From Erigeron canadensis (lineage: Eukaryota > Streptophyta > Magnoliopsida > Asterales > Asteraceae), in the NCBI RefSeq assembly GCF_010389155.1, contig NC_057762.1:38624055-38688054 (forward strand): a DNA stretch of 64,000 nt. The letters run 5' to 3'. The position numbers and the translations under genes are program-made. Position 1 is the first letter of the stretch; every line of letters begins with the position of its first letter. Positions 45,271 to 57,076 of the stretch are shown here, in pieces. The notes beneath the pieces are model-generated. The model saw only the letters and a list, made by a program, of their open reading frames with translations. It was not told the origin of the DNA and made no database searches.

Positions 45271-46909
45271 TCAAGTAGCTGATGAAGATAATGACTACTA
45301 TGAACATGAGTGATTTTGTTTCTGTGTATGTTACTTTAATTTAATTAACGATTTTAGGTTGTAAGTTTGCTTAATCCTTGATGAATTTTTTTCCCCCTGC
45401 TGTGTGGAAATAGGAAATTGACAATACACATATTTTTAATGAAATGTTTTTCTATATACTAAGTTTTAAAATGTTGGTAATTAAAAGAGCCTGGGGATTT
45501 CATACCTTCTTTTACTAATTAACGTATCATACATACATCACGAGCACGGGGATTTCATAGCTTCTTAATGAAATGTTTTTACATGTATAGTAAGTTATAA
45601 TATGTTGGTCATCACCAAGTGTTTGTCATATTTTGATTTATTTAAGCAATTGTATTAGAATAATCAAGTCACACACACATATATAGAGAGAGACAGAGAG
45701 ATAAAGAAAGAGAAAAGTAAGTATGAGGCTGTTAGGTTAACTTGGGTGAAAAATCCCTCACATACCAATATTTTAATATTTTGAATAAATGTTTGGCCCC
45801 CCATTATTTTTATGGTTTAAAAAAATGTATGTGAGGGGTTTTTCACCCAACTTAGGTTTCTAACAGCCTCATATCGAAAGGTTATATTAGGAACTTAAAA
45901 ATTGCAGGAATTTTTAAGAATCTTCTTTTATTAAAGAGAATAATAATCCATAAAAAGTTAACCTTTTTACACTAATTTCTTATTAAAGAAAACTTATTTA
46001 GTTTTGGTCTAATTAAAGGATCCTATTTTTAAAAAAATTCGCATTAAAGGAAACGTCGTTAGTTTTAACAGCAGTCTTCCGTTAAGTGTCATGTCATCGC
46101 TATATATGTGTTCTTATATACACATATAAAAATGGGTATCCAATAAATTAATTCTGGCACAATTGCCTTACAAACATACAAAAGAATCTGGCATAAATGG
46201 GATATGTGTCAATGTCAAAAATCAAAATTATGGAAATTGGGCCAGCAGAAACGGGAAAGATAATGGAATAAGGCGGCCCGTTATAAGCCCTGTTGAAGTT
46301 GACCCGGAAATACGGTGATTTTGGATCCTAAGTCTTTGAATGGCCCATCCACGCACCTTGTCTGCAATTGGCCTTCCGATGCGATTTGGAAGCTAAAAAT
46401 TATTTGGGTTGTATCACTTGTATGCGGCTTTTAGGAATGTTTGGAGCAGTAGTGTGAAAAGAAGACGACCAATCTATCACATTAAGTAGTTAAATCCAAA
46501 CGAACACAGTATACATACCCCTATCCACGATTCACATTCCTGGTTACCACTTACCACCTCCTTGAGGTAGAAAAACTCTTTGAACCAAAAAACAAATTGG
46601 CCATAGACAACTCTAACGATGTCCCTAGCCATTGCTTCACAGATTTGAAAACCAGGATCAAATCGAGCACATGTTCAACATCTCCCATCATTTATTTCAC
46701 ATCCAACAACATATTAAAGAAAGACAATTAAGTGTTCTGATTGTGCATGAAATTCTATTCTTATACATGCATTCGAAAATAGATATTTGTTTATTCTCTC
46801 TAAACCACGTGAATGGGGTATATATTTTTCCAATAATGAAAAGAAGAACTATGCACATATAAATGTGTATAACAAAATAATGATATTCACGACGACTGTA
46901 TACGATAAA
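45271..46909. other. intergenic DNA between receptor kinase and esterase cluster
   Basis: Includes the receptor-kinase 3' flank, one foldback element (45722-45874) and a GA-rich tract (45684-45718). No gene is seen; the 76-codon frame at 46632 is not supported. Confidence 0.45.
45722..45874. mobile_element. foldback element, GGCTGTTAGG family (best-preserved arms)
   Basis: Left arm ATGAGGCTGTTAGGTTAACT continues through GGGTGAAAAATCCCTCACAT, and the right arm is its inverse ending CTAACAGCCTCAT. Nearly 45 bp pair on each side around a centre with TTGGCCCCCCATTATTTTTA. Family members: 12090, 31044 and 51197. Confidence 0.8.
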
Positions 46910-48422
46910 CTAACGAGAACAATTAGATTGTAAAATTGCATGAGCCAACATCTCTCCAACCTGAACTTGGGCATGGGTGCTGAGGTGAAGCCCATCTGGT
47001 TGCAGTTGGAGTCCCTTTGCGTCTACTGTCACTACATTTGGAAGCCGCATTCCAAGTTGAGCTTCTCTTACCGTTTCTTCAAAAGGTCCTTCACCAGAGG
47101 CCAGAGCAACCTGTCAATCAATTTATGAAAAACATGTATAATCATATAATGATCAACAGAATAAAAAAAAATGGATATAGAATCATATAATGATCAACAG
47201 AATAAAAACAAGACTCAAAGTTTAATTTAATGAGGTACCACTTGTTCACGTCACCAATTGCATACAAAAAGTACTTATAAAACTTAGTGATACTAATTGT
47301 TTATACTCGTAGTACATAAAATAAATCTTTAAGCAAAGTACATCCTATTTTAAGGCGGCTTTTAGTCTTTTTCTTGTAATTTATCCGACTACTACTACTA
47401 TTGTATTAAACATGACACCCACCAAACTCGTTTACCTTGCATCCGGTGTGTGCGCCTCGTGCTATGTCAAACCATATATGTAACACAGCTATCACATGTG
47501 AGCTTAACTTTCTTTTTAACTGTTTTTGAAGTTGATGCTCATACATTATAACAATTTCTTTAAAAATTACTTGAAATCCGTTGGCCAAACGCATTGACCC
47601 GGCAAGTTGACCGATTAAACAAGTGACCCCAACCACTATATACGGTTTAATTAATTCTATATTCAAATCATTTTCATCATATTCTGTAGTATCGAACTAT
47701 ATAATTTGCATAACATAGAAATTTATACATAATTTAATCAAAATATCATACCATTATAAAATTCGTAAAATTAATTTTACCTGGATAACAGGTAGCAAAG
47801 GAGACTTCAAATCTGTTCTCAAGTCAATAAACAAATTACGCAAATTCTCCTTATACGATTGCGCATCAGTTAAATTAACTGTGTCCCTCTCCCCTTGGAA
47901 CCACAAAACGGCCCGAATCACTCCCCCGCCTTGCACCGCTACAGCCGCCCTCTTTACCAACTTTTTATAAAGCCTACCACCACGGGACCACTCACCAATA
48001 CCACTACCTCCAATAGCACAGGGCACCAACCCAACAACCCGAGAATGATGTGGATCACTTCTCACCAATGCATTCGCAAACGCCATCCCTGGCCCAACAC
48101 CACACGTCTTGTTCACGTCAATATCAAAATGAAGTGGTTCCTTTGCATCTTCCCATCTTAGATTACCGCCTAACCGTAGGATCTTTCCGGGTTTCGGTTT
48201 CATTTCTGGGACGATTAATCCGTCCCAGGTTCCATTGATCACCCCACCTCGTCCAGCCATGTTGCTTTGACCAGCTAAAATGAATACATCTTTGATAAGA
48301 CGGTTTGAACCATTAGAAGTATATGTTAAGTTAGCTATATGTGTGTTTATATGGCTTGACCAATACTCATAGATTATAATGAATACAAAGAATATGGTAA
48401 GCTTTAGGCCATTATTGGCCAT
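46910..48422 (-). CDS. SASA/CE6-type carbohydrate esterase, copy A
   Basis: SGNH-like esterase resembling plant 'probable carbohydrate esterase At4g34215' (carbohydrate esterase family 6, deacetylation of glycans such as xylan). Exons 48422-47781 and 47110-46910 join in phase 0 (CAG|GT ... AG|GTT) to give 280 residues with an N-terminal membrane/signal segment (about 8-20). Visible: FILAGQSNMAGRGG with nucleophile S53, CGVGPGMAFANAL, GLVPCAIGGSGIGEW, WFQGERDT, and DGLHLS with D253 and H256 in exon 2. The other copies have WYQGESDT; here serine is replaced by arginine. The 670-bp intron holds no gene. Most upstream member of the four-copy cluster in window order. The acyl substrate is unknown. 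Confidence 0.88.
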
Positions 48423-49596
48423 CTAATATTTGAAACTATATATGTGAAAATTATATCAAGCTATAAAGAGGGAAGATTGGTGAAGGAAGGAGATTAATTA
48501 AAGTGTACATTTGTATTATTATATTACTAGTATATTATATTAATTGTTAAAAGCAACTTTAGTCTTGTGATTGAAGCCAAGATTTGATCGTTTACTGGTC
48601 AATTTACTGGAATTTTAGTCCGACACGAAATAAGTATTGGTCCCTCTTTCCCAAACTAAATAATAATAATAACTAGGAAATTTGGGTCGCGCGTTGCACG
48701 ACTTCAATTATTATCAAGTTTAGTTTACTATTACAATTACGTTATTACTAAGATTGTATCCATAACCGTTTAACTAAAAACCAATACGTGTCCGTTGGGC
48801 GGCGACAGTGACAAGTTTTGCCACATAGCTGGATGTCTTTGGCGTGTAAGAAATGTAGTTGATGGTGAGAATGTGTGTTTAATGACATATGAAATATTGA
48901 AAACGCCAGCGTTCATATTATATTTTAGAATCCCACATTTTCGAGTTTATAAAAAAAAATACAAAAGCCAAATGTGAGAAAGGTATATGGAAAAACAAAT
49001 GTTAGGACATAAAACCCGAAATGATACATTATAGAAAAAATACAAAAAAGACGAAAAAATATATATAATAAGCACCAATAAACAAAAGAAAAACAAAAAG
49101 AACATAAAAAAAAAGGTATAAGAGAACCAAGTGGTAAAAATAGAAAAGACAAAAGAAATGCTTAAAAAAGTAAAAAAGAAAATATAAAACACAAAATGAA
49201 AAGTTACAAATATGATGCAATTGTTAAATGTAAAAACATTACAAAAACATATAAACGAAATATATATAATAAAACTTAAAAAATATGAAATGATAAAAAC
49301 CACAAAAATGCAAGAGGAAAAATAAGAGGGGTGAAAAATAAATAGGAAAAAACAAAGGGATAATTTTGTAAAACCTAAAAAATATAAGAAAACAAAAGAA
49401 AAAAAGTAAAAGAATTGTGTTGAAGGGGAGAGAGTTTCGAACTACCAACCTCCACCCCCAAAGTCTAGCACACAAACCATTCCACCAATTCATACTTTTG
49501 TTTTATAATTGTCATATATTATATTTATATTAAGAATGAAGAAAAAGACAAAATAGCTACTGTTCATTAGCCTTGGCATTAATGATATAGTAATAT
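48423..49596. other. promoter side of esterase A and repeat debris
   Basis: About 250 bp upstream of esterase A, CTAG plus GGGTCGCGCGTTGCACGAC (48673-48700) is a Helitron 3' end on the minus strand; its 5' end was not found. From 48935 to 49420 the plus strand is strongly purine-rich (A/G runs), and GTTCGAACTACCAACC (near 49436-49450) resembles a tRNA-type B box on the minus strand. The phenylalanine-rich minus-strand frames here reflect this composition. Confidence 0.45.
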
Positions 49597-49835
49597 CTAT
49601 CATTTTACCCGCACAATACGCCAACGATGGTGGTGATATCGGCAGTATGGTGTTGTAAATTGTTTATTAAAGGTTAGGTATATTTAAGTGGAAATGTTTA
49701 AATTAATAAATAAAAGTAAAATAATTATTTAATTCACTAAAGGTAAAATGGTTATTTCATATGAGAACATTTTTATGAGAGAGAGAGTGTTGAAAAGTGT
49801 TAAGAAAGATAAAGCAATACAGTAATTTTTATAGA
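49597..49835 (-). mobile_element. mini-Helitron, degraded
   Basis: On the minus strand it starts TCTATAAAAATTACTGTATT and ends GGCGTATTGTGCGGGTAAAATGATAG (CTAG decayed). It shares ATGAGAGAGAGAGTG with the copy at 22651. Confidence 0.55.
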
Positions 49836-49857
49836 TTAGTACAAAGAATAGTAATAA

Positions 49858-50068
49858 TAAAGTAACCTCTAATGTCGTCTTTCACGGGTTTTTGGGTCCC
49901 AATACCATCTCTGACGATGTATGGGGGGAGTCGAGATGTAGACAGTTTTACCACTATTAAAGGTAGAAAGACTGATTCCAGATTTTACCAAAGGTAGAAA
50001 AATACCTCTAGCCTTGGTGACATAAAGATCGAACCCTTAATCTCTGTCTTTAGAGATTAAAACTCCAA
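49858..50068 (-). mobile_element. tRNA-derived SINE, family 2
   Basis: On the minus strand, a B box GGGTTCGATC lies near the 5' end and the body contains CTACCTTTGGTAAAATC and ATTGGGACCCAAAAACCCG. The same body occurs at 52006-52228 and 56757-56938. Confidence 0.6.
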
Positions 50069-51196
50069 CTACAAATCCGACCCAAATAAAATAGATATAC
50101 TGTTTAGTGTTAATCAATATGGAGTATAACATTTAGTAGACACCAAATCAGTTATCCGAATTTTGATACATTAGTTATTATATGATAATGTTAAACATAA
50201 CGTGGATAAAAAAAATAATACATTTTAGGGGACTAGGAGTGGAAGCCGGGCTGGATGAATTTATGGTGGAAACCGACGGTAACACCGCCACTGGTTGTGA
50301 TTTTATTGCCCGGCGATATGGTTGAAGGGTTCCGAACCCGGTGGTGACAAATGGAGAGGGGGTGTGTGATTTGAACATTGGGATGGGGCCACTCGGATTT
50401 TAAATATTTTTTCTTTAAAAAAAACATGTGCAATATATTTATATATACACTCTGCTGCAGATATAGAAGACGAATACCAACTTAATAACTAAAATTTTGT
50501 TTTAACCCCTGAAGATTTACACTATCTGTTATCTGGTTATAAAATATAACTCAGTTTTCGTTAATACCCTTGAAGTTTTATACTACTTATAAATTGGGTT
50601 ATAAAGTGATAGTTACAATTGTTACAAATTAGTTTAAAAGTATTTATAATTTATTATTACTAATTATTTTTGTTTATATCATTAATAATTATAATAAAAA
50701 GAAAAGTAAATAAATTTGAGATGGTTGGAAATTTATGGAGCTTTAATAAAAAAGGTTAGGAGGGTTGATTGAGAAGGTTGAAAGGTTAAAATGAGTTTTC
50801 AGGTTGTTATTGATGAAATTTAGGAACGTTGGTAAATTTAATCCCTCCCACTCCTACTCCCTTTATATTAGATGTAATTGTACAACTATTTATCTCTTTT
50901 TCAAATAGATAAAAAAAATTGTTCACTATTAACTAGGGCTTCTGATGCGCTAGTTGTAATGCATTTAATAAAGTCTATTTTTTTTAAATGTAAGGATTTG
51001 CACTTAATTATAAATTGTAACGGTTAAATTGAATTAATTAGTATTAAATAAAAATTTGATTACTCTAAGAGATAAAGTTCTTTAAATTCACCATATATAA
51101 TTAGTCTTGGGACACTGTTGTCCTACGACACTAGTTAACAAATCATAGACACTAAATTAGTTATCTCAAACTTAACTTGTATATATATATATATAT
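50069..51196. other. gene-free DNA
   Basis: No gene. The overlapping minus-strand frames at about 50178-50433 lack a domain. AT-rich with a (TA)n run ending at 51196. Confidence 0.45.
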
Positions 51197-51384
51197 GAAA
51201 AAGCGAATATAAGGTTGTCCAACACCTAAATTTAGGTGTTGAATCCCTCACATACTAATATTTTATTATTTATTGTTTAATGAATAAGAGTTTGGGCCCC
51301 TATGATTTTTATGGTTTAAAAAATTAATATGTGAGTGTCCGACATTTAAGCTTAGGTACCTAACAGCCTTATATTCACATCCCT
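51197..51384. mobile_element. foldback element, GGCTGTTAGG family
   Basis: Very similar to the copy at 12090: AAGGTTGTCCAACACCTAAA on the left, TTAGGTACCTAACAGCC on the right, TTTGTTTAATGAATAA-type centre. Like that copy it sits beside a (TA)n tract. Confidence 0.75.
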
Positions 51385-51546
51385 CATATATATAAATATA
51401 ATATAACTAAAAGAGGAGGTTATGGGTACACTTGACACCCCTAATCCTCCTCTTTTAGCCTAAAACTCCTTGCTCATTATTCCTCTATTTTTAAAATATT
51501 TTTTTTAGTAAATCTAAAGGCCCACCTTTATAGGGCATATATATTT

Positions 51547-51838
51547 GGGTTAAGTATTTGGAAGTGTAAGTAACTTTTACATCTTTCCTATTGTGTGAAT
51601 GTAACTTTCATTTGATTCATTGTATATAACTAACTCGCTAAATTTGAACGATTAATGTAAAATTTTTACATTAACCAATCAAAAACTTTTACGTGGCAGC
51701 TCATATGGTGTGCCACGTATACACTTTTACATTAATCGTTCAAGCTAGCGAGTTAGTTACATACAATGAACCAAATAAAAGTTACATCACACAATAGAAA
51801 AAGTGTAAAAGTTACTTACACCCCAGATACTAAACCCT
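51547..51838. mobile_element. long-arm foldback element, 292 bp
   Basis: Two arms of about 130 bp pair almost end to end: GGGTTAAGTATTTGGAAGTG on the left and ACACCCCAGATACTAAACCC on the right, continuing through AAGTTAC, CACACAATAG, CGCTA and TTAATGTAAAA. The centre carries GTGGCAGCTCATATGGTGTGCCAC, itself a near-palindrome. It is flanked by TATAT-like sequence on both sides. Confidence 0.8.
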
Positions 51839-52005
51839 ATATATTTTGGTAAAATATCAAATAATACTTTTTAAGCTAGATATTGATGTATACATTATGT
51901 ACGCAACTTGTATTCGTGCTTGATGGTTATGATTATGCAGAGAAAAAACTTATATTATTATTATTATTATATATTATATATTATATATATAAATATATAG
52001 AAAGA

Positions 52006-52228
52006 AACTGCTAAGTGCTGTCTTTCGCAGGTTTTGAGCCCCAATACCTCGATGGTATATGGGGGAAGTTAAATTGTAGGCAAACCTTACATCTACCTAA
52101 GTAGAGAGGCTACTTCCACGTTCTACCTAAATGGTAGAAAAGACCCTCCAACCTTTGCATGGGATGAGGATCGAACCCATAACCTGTGTCTCCAGAGGTC
52201 AGGGTATTTACCACTGATATATATTATG
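52006..52228 (-). mobile_element. tRNA-derived SINE, family 2
   Basis: Minus strand: A-box-like TCAGTGGTAAATACC, perfect-looking B box GGTTCGATCC, then the body CTACCATTTAGGTAGAACG and ATTGGGGCTCAAAACCTGCG, ending near AGCAGTTTCTTTC. It is the fullest copy of the family in the window. Confidence 0.7.
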
Positions 52229-53545
52229 TTTAATTGTTTATGCTTTATTACAACTGTACGAATAAGTATAAACCAAAATTTTATATATATCCAACCTAGG
52301 AAAACAAACAAAAAAAAAAAATTTGACTATCCAAATGTTCGACCTCCTCCTATACCAGGTAATATGTTTTTAATTTTGAAAGATCATCACTTTTATAAAA
52401 TTCAATATATTATGAACTTAAATTATTATTATTATTATTATATCTCTTTTAATTTAGTTTGTTGTCTATAATAGGCTCATTATTGTTTCTTCTTTAACAA
52501 CAAAAAATAAAACCACATTAATTCATCTTGAAGATGGTAAGCCAACACATGTTAACCATCATGTATGACTTCATGTTGTGCATGTATGGACTGTTTCAGA
52601 GTAGAACAACCCGAAGAAAATCAAAACGTTTGAAATGGTCTTTGTTGATGAATTGATATGTATTTTTCAAATCATATATTGTACACTTTTTGTTTCTCTT
52701 TTTGTTGAGCTTAACTCTAAATTGTTTAGTCTAAAATTGTTGTTTGTGTTTGTAATAAGTTTAGATACAACAAACTGCAAATTTTTATTTAACTAAAGTT
52801 GAAAAAAATGGGTAAACTGAAATATATATTTATGTGGAATTAACTTTCATATGTTTCTTTTTTTAGTTTTCGTATTGATTAAATTGTGATATTGGTCATA
52901 TAGATTTAATATACTTGAATTCTAATTTTTTTTTTTTAGCTTTGATTAATATATTCTGAGACTATCTGTCCATTGGACAGGTCTGGGTACTAGTATTTAT
53001 ATATATATATATATATATATATAGGGGGTGGGTTATTGTAAAACAAGTATTAATGTAAAACAAAAAAGACAAGATCTTGACCCTTGGATCATGGTTAAAT
53101 TGATGCACGAAGATTCACGAAATAAATGATACACAATGATTTAAATGATGCACGATAATTTTCAATGAAGAGAAACATATTGTTTTATTTATTTTACTTA
53201 GTATGTGTTTAATGTAATTAAACTTTGATTTTTGTAATTGTAAGGCCATTAATTTGTTAGAAGATATATTTAAAAAGTGTTAGTCAAAATTTAATATTGT
53301 TTTTGCTACAAAGTAATTATATTGTACGAACATGAAGGTTTTAAATTTCAAGTCGATATCAAAACATTGGATATCCTTACTAAAAGTCGTAATGCTTTAC
53401 GACTATAAGTTTTAATGTCATGATACTGATCATATAAATATTTACATTATATAAGCACAAATAGATTACATATACAAATATTTTTTGTATTAATAATGCA
53501 TCGTCATGGCCAGGGACTTGATGAGTTGTAATTTGAAACCATTGG
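52229..53545. other. gene-free DNA with a Helitron 3' end
   Basis: The perfect hairpin CTGTCCATTGGACAG (52966-52980) followed by GTCTGGGTACTAG and T (to 52994) is a classic Helitron 3' terminus on the plus strand; its 5' end was not located. It is followed by a (TA)n tract and GGGGGTGGGTTATTG. No gene is seen. Confidence 0.5.
52999..53023. repeat. (TA)n microsatellite
   Basis: About twelve TA units directly after a Helitron CTAG|T terminus. Confidence 0.85.
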
Positions 53546-55214
53546 TTAAAACGGAAGGGAGACATCAGCCAACATCTGACCAAGACGCACTTGAGCAGAG
53601 GTTGTTAGGTGCCGCTGATCTTGTTGCAATGGCAGACCCTTTGCATCCACACACTTTACGTTCTTAAGCTTTATTCCCAGTTGTGCTTTTCTAACCTTTT
53701 CGATGTAAGGACCATTTGCTGACGCTATAGCCACCTAACCATCAACAAACCATATGTTGATATTATCATATTAATAATGTATACTATAATGTAAATACAA
53801 AGTTTTAAAAGTATACAGCACTTTTAATTTGTAACATTAGTTATACTTTTTGTGTCTCAAGATTATCATGCATCAGAAGAAAAACGAGTCTTAATAAAGT
53901 GTAAATATAACATCATATTTCTCAGTTCAAATGACAACACATTGATCCATCTTGGATGCATATTCATCAAATGATGTATCCAATAAAAAAAACGTGATTT
54001 TTTTGATTTTGACGGCGCAAAGTGTTGTTAAACACTTAAATAATGATAATTAGTTATGCACTATTTCAGTTTTATGGACTTTTAATGCATCAAAATGTAG
54101 TTTTTAAGTGTTCTCATTTGTTTTTATTTTAAAAGTGTTCTCATTTAATAGCCACCATATATATATATATAACCCCTTATAAAACATATTGAATTATCCT
54201 ATTTTAGAAAATTCAGTACTTTTTTTTACCCAAAATACTCATATTTCTTAATACTAATTCTCCTATACACCTAATCTATACTTTGATACTATCTAATATA
54301 AAAAAACAACTCTCTTATTAAATTTTACATGGGAAAATTATCTAAAAAACATTAATGGTTAAATTACACTACCAGTCATTTATCTTTCAAAAAATCTTCA
54401 TCAACATTTTAAATCAATTACTTTTACATCAATTATCTAACCACTTGACGTCGCCTCCACTACCGACAGACGCTCCCACCACTATACCGTCGCCGCCATG
54501 ACCACCGCCGCATTGCGCAGGTACCGTGTATACTTTGGTAAATACCAACTTATAATAAAAACGGACAACAATTTAAGAACACATGAAGGCCGAAGGGTGT
54601 AGATATATATCTATGTTTAGTAATTAGTTTAGCCCAATATAAGCACGATGAGAGTTTGGCCCACTTGCAACATGGATGTGTTCTTTACTTCTATTTTTAT
54701 CAAGAAACCGCAAATATTGTAGAAGTATAAGGCCTTTTTTTTTATTATTATTATTAAGTACTGAATGTATTAAGTTATTGAATGTATAAGTAATATCTAT
54801 ATATATTATGTAAAATATATGTAAATGACGGTTATTTTTGTTTATTAAGTTAAAAAAAATATGAAATTCTACTTAATTATTAAGTTCTTAACTATTAAGT
54901 TTATTAAGTAAAAAGTAAACGGAGCCTTTGTATTAAACAACCTTAATTACCTCAAGTATAGCAAGTGAAGGGGATTTAAGATCAGCACGCAGGTTATTGA
55001 ACAACTTTAATAATCTTCTCTTGTACATGTTCGCATCCACTTCACTCACCGTGTCACTCTCTCCTTGATACCACAATAGTGCTCGAATCGAACCACCAGC
55101 TCTTCGAGCCACCTTAGCCCTCCTCAAAAGTTGTTTGTAAAGGAAACTTCCCTTTTCCCATTCGCTAATGGGTGTCCCTAGCCTACCTCCAACCGCACAG
55201 GGAACCAAACCCAA
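53546..55214 (-). pseudogene. SASA/CE6-type carbohydrate esterase, copy B, 5'-truncated
   Basis: Exon 2 (53734-53546) is intact and encodes VAIASANGPYIEKVRKAQLG through QDQRHLTT. The exon-1 remnant (about 55211-54951) keeps GLVPCAVGG, ISEWEKGSFLYKQLL and LLWYQGESDT up to the splice donor. Everything before GLVPC is missing, including signal peptide, GQSNM nucleophile serine and GPGMAFAN, and a stop codon lies just upstream of the remnant. The roughly 1.2-kb intron contains a mini-Helitron. It therefore cannot make an active esterase unless an unseen 5' exon exists. Closest in wording to copy C. Confidence 0.82.
54275..54531 (+). mobile_element. mini-Helitron inside the esterase B intron
   Basis: Starts TCTATACTTTGATACTATCT after an A and ends with CACCGCCGCATTGCGCAGGTACCGTG; the CTAG end is decayed. 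Shares CCACTACCGACAG..CACCACTATACC-type wording with other copies. Confidence 0.55.
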
Positions 55215-55999
55215 TAGTACTTTTTAGAGATGTAACATATAGTACGAGCTGATTGAAAACTAATCCATCCAGAATATAACGTACAGTTTTCGATTACCGA
55301 TTAATAGAAATGGTATCACCCACCCCAGAGGAAAACGTTCCAAAATATTTGGTGAAAAAGAAAAATAGTTGGTTGATCGAGTTAAGCCTCAGAGGGTATT
55401 TAATTAATTGTATTTGGCAATGGTTATGACCGCAATGGTGTGGTGGTGGGGGCGAGTGTTAGTAGTAAAGTCGGCGTCGAGTATTTTAGATAACTAATGT
55501 AAAATAGTTAATGGAGATATTTTAAAAGATAAAGGGCTAATATTATAATTTAATTATTAAAGTCATTTTAGACAATTCTTTCATATAACTTTTAACAAGC
55601 GGACTTTTTTTTTATTATAATATGGTAAAGATATATATTAATAAAAAGTATTATAATGATAATAATACTAAGATATATACATATATATATACTTCAGATT
55701 TATAAGACATCTCCTTATAAGGAACCACTTATAACCCACGTCTAACATTATTCATCAGTTTCTCTCTCTTCTAGGCACACCCCTCCTTATAACCCCCACT
55801 TCTTCCCCTCACAAAATCAAAAACGGGCCCACACAAATCCTTAAACTCGCGTTCAAATTTAGAAGAAACCCCTTAGACGCCATGGAAGACGTGACCGTGC
55901 TACTTGCGTCTTCTTCCTTGGTTGCGTCGGAAGCACTTTGGACGCCGCATAGAAGAACTATAAGAAGCACTTTGCGTCTTTTTGTATGATGTTGCTAAT
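55215..55999. other. repeat-rich intergenic DNA
   Basis: A degraded mini-Helitron-like stretch (about 55395-55600, with GGAGATATTTTAAAAGATAAAG) is followed by a GC-richer block (55790-55980) with GGGCCCACAC and GCGTCTTCTTCC words related to 21955-22190. No gene. Confidence 0.4.
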
Positions 56000-56660
56000 C
56001 ATCAGCTATCGTTAATAACGAGTTAAAACCATTTGGAGTTCGGGTTTTGCATATCGTAAGTCCGAACACGATACACACATGCTCCCACGGACAAGCATAC
56101 GGAGATAAATGGGAGACGACAAACCGTACTTACATGATCTGAGTGTATGGTCCATGAGGACAGACTTTGTCCCCTATAATGGCACTACTGGCCAAAGTAC
56201 CTGATTTACATGCTCACTTAGTCGTACAAAGGTCTAAAGGGGCAGCCCAGATCCTAAACCCTTATAAATACACACCCTAACTCACACTGTTCACACACCC
56301 TAAAAACTTTGGTGGTGTGAACGACGATCCAATCACCATAAGGGAACCGCCAACAAATATCCAAACTCATGTCTTTTTCTCAGCAAGATTCACCCCGAGT
56401 ACCTAAGCGAGATCATTTGCTTAAACAAGTGGCGCCATCCACACTCTCCAAGTGATCTTGTGACAGAAAGCAATGACGGAAGAGGAGACGCCGCTGACAC
56501 CTCCCAGATTCAAAAGCAACCTCGGAGACTCAACGATAGTTGTACCAACAGAAAGGTAATGAGAGGCCATTGAACCAGCTCCTGATGCAGGAACTTCTAT
56601 GGAGAACCCATCTCGGAGAGGTAATAACATAACTCCACTTATAAGTCGAGTTACATGCAT
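56000..56660 (+). mobile_element. Ty3/Gypsy-type LTR end, leader and gag fragment
   Basis: CCTTATAAATACACACC near 56260 is a plausible LTR TATA box. TGGCGCCATCC at about 56431 is a Gypsy-type primer-binding site. A gag-like frame starts at 56473 (MTEEETPLTPPRFKSNLGDS) and meets tandem stops at 56557, after which homologous-looking sequence (PAPDAGTSMENPSRRGNN) continues. Nothing of pol is present. LTR limits are inferred. Confidence 0.6.
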
Positions 56661-56756
56661 TAAATACAAAATCTAAAAAACAAATTAAGAGTGTATGTGA
56701 GAGTCGTTACAATATATCCGACTTTTTGATACAACGCGAAAGCACATATTTTCTTT

Positions 56757-56938
56757 TGTTCAATCCTCATCATATGTAAAGGTTGGAGGACATTTTCTAA
56801 CATTTAGGTAGAACATGGAAGCAGTCTATCTACTTAGGTAGAAGTAAAGTCTGTCTACATCTTAACCTCCCACATACACCGTCGAGGTATTGAGGCTCAA
56901 AACCCGCAGAAGGCGGCACTGAGCAGTTTCTTTCTTTC
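56757..56938 (+). mobile_element. tRNA-derived SINE, family 2, 5'-truncated
   Basis: Starts at the B box (GTTCAATCC), lacks the A box, and then follows the family body: AAAGGTTGGAGGAC, CATTTAGGTAGAAC, TCGAGGTATTGAGGCTCAAA, ending AGCAGTTTCTTTC. It lies in opposite orientation to the copies at 49858 and 52006. Confidence 0.65.
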
Positions 56939-57076
56939 CTTTTTAGTGTGATTTTGGGGTTTAAAAGTTAAAATGGTCGACATATTTTTCGTTTTGCATA
57001 TGATTGAATAACTTTTTTTTCTTTTCTAACTTATATAGTTATATACTCAATGAGCATTTAAGATTTAGTATATAAA

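Noticed and set aside
47406..47666. 86-codon minus-strand frame
   Set aside because: Lies wholly in the intron of esterase A and shows no domain.
48925..49303. Overlapping phenylalanine-rich minus-strand frames
   Set aside because: They mirror a strongly purine-rich plus strand, with no domain, no start context and several overlapping frames.
55863..55925. CG-rich block with GCCATGGAAGACGTG as a gene start
   Set aside because: No frame of useful length follows, and similar words recur near 21960-22150, pointing to a repeat.
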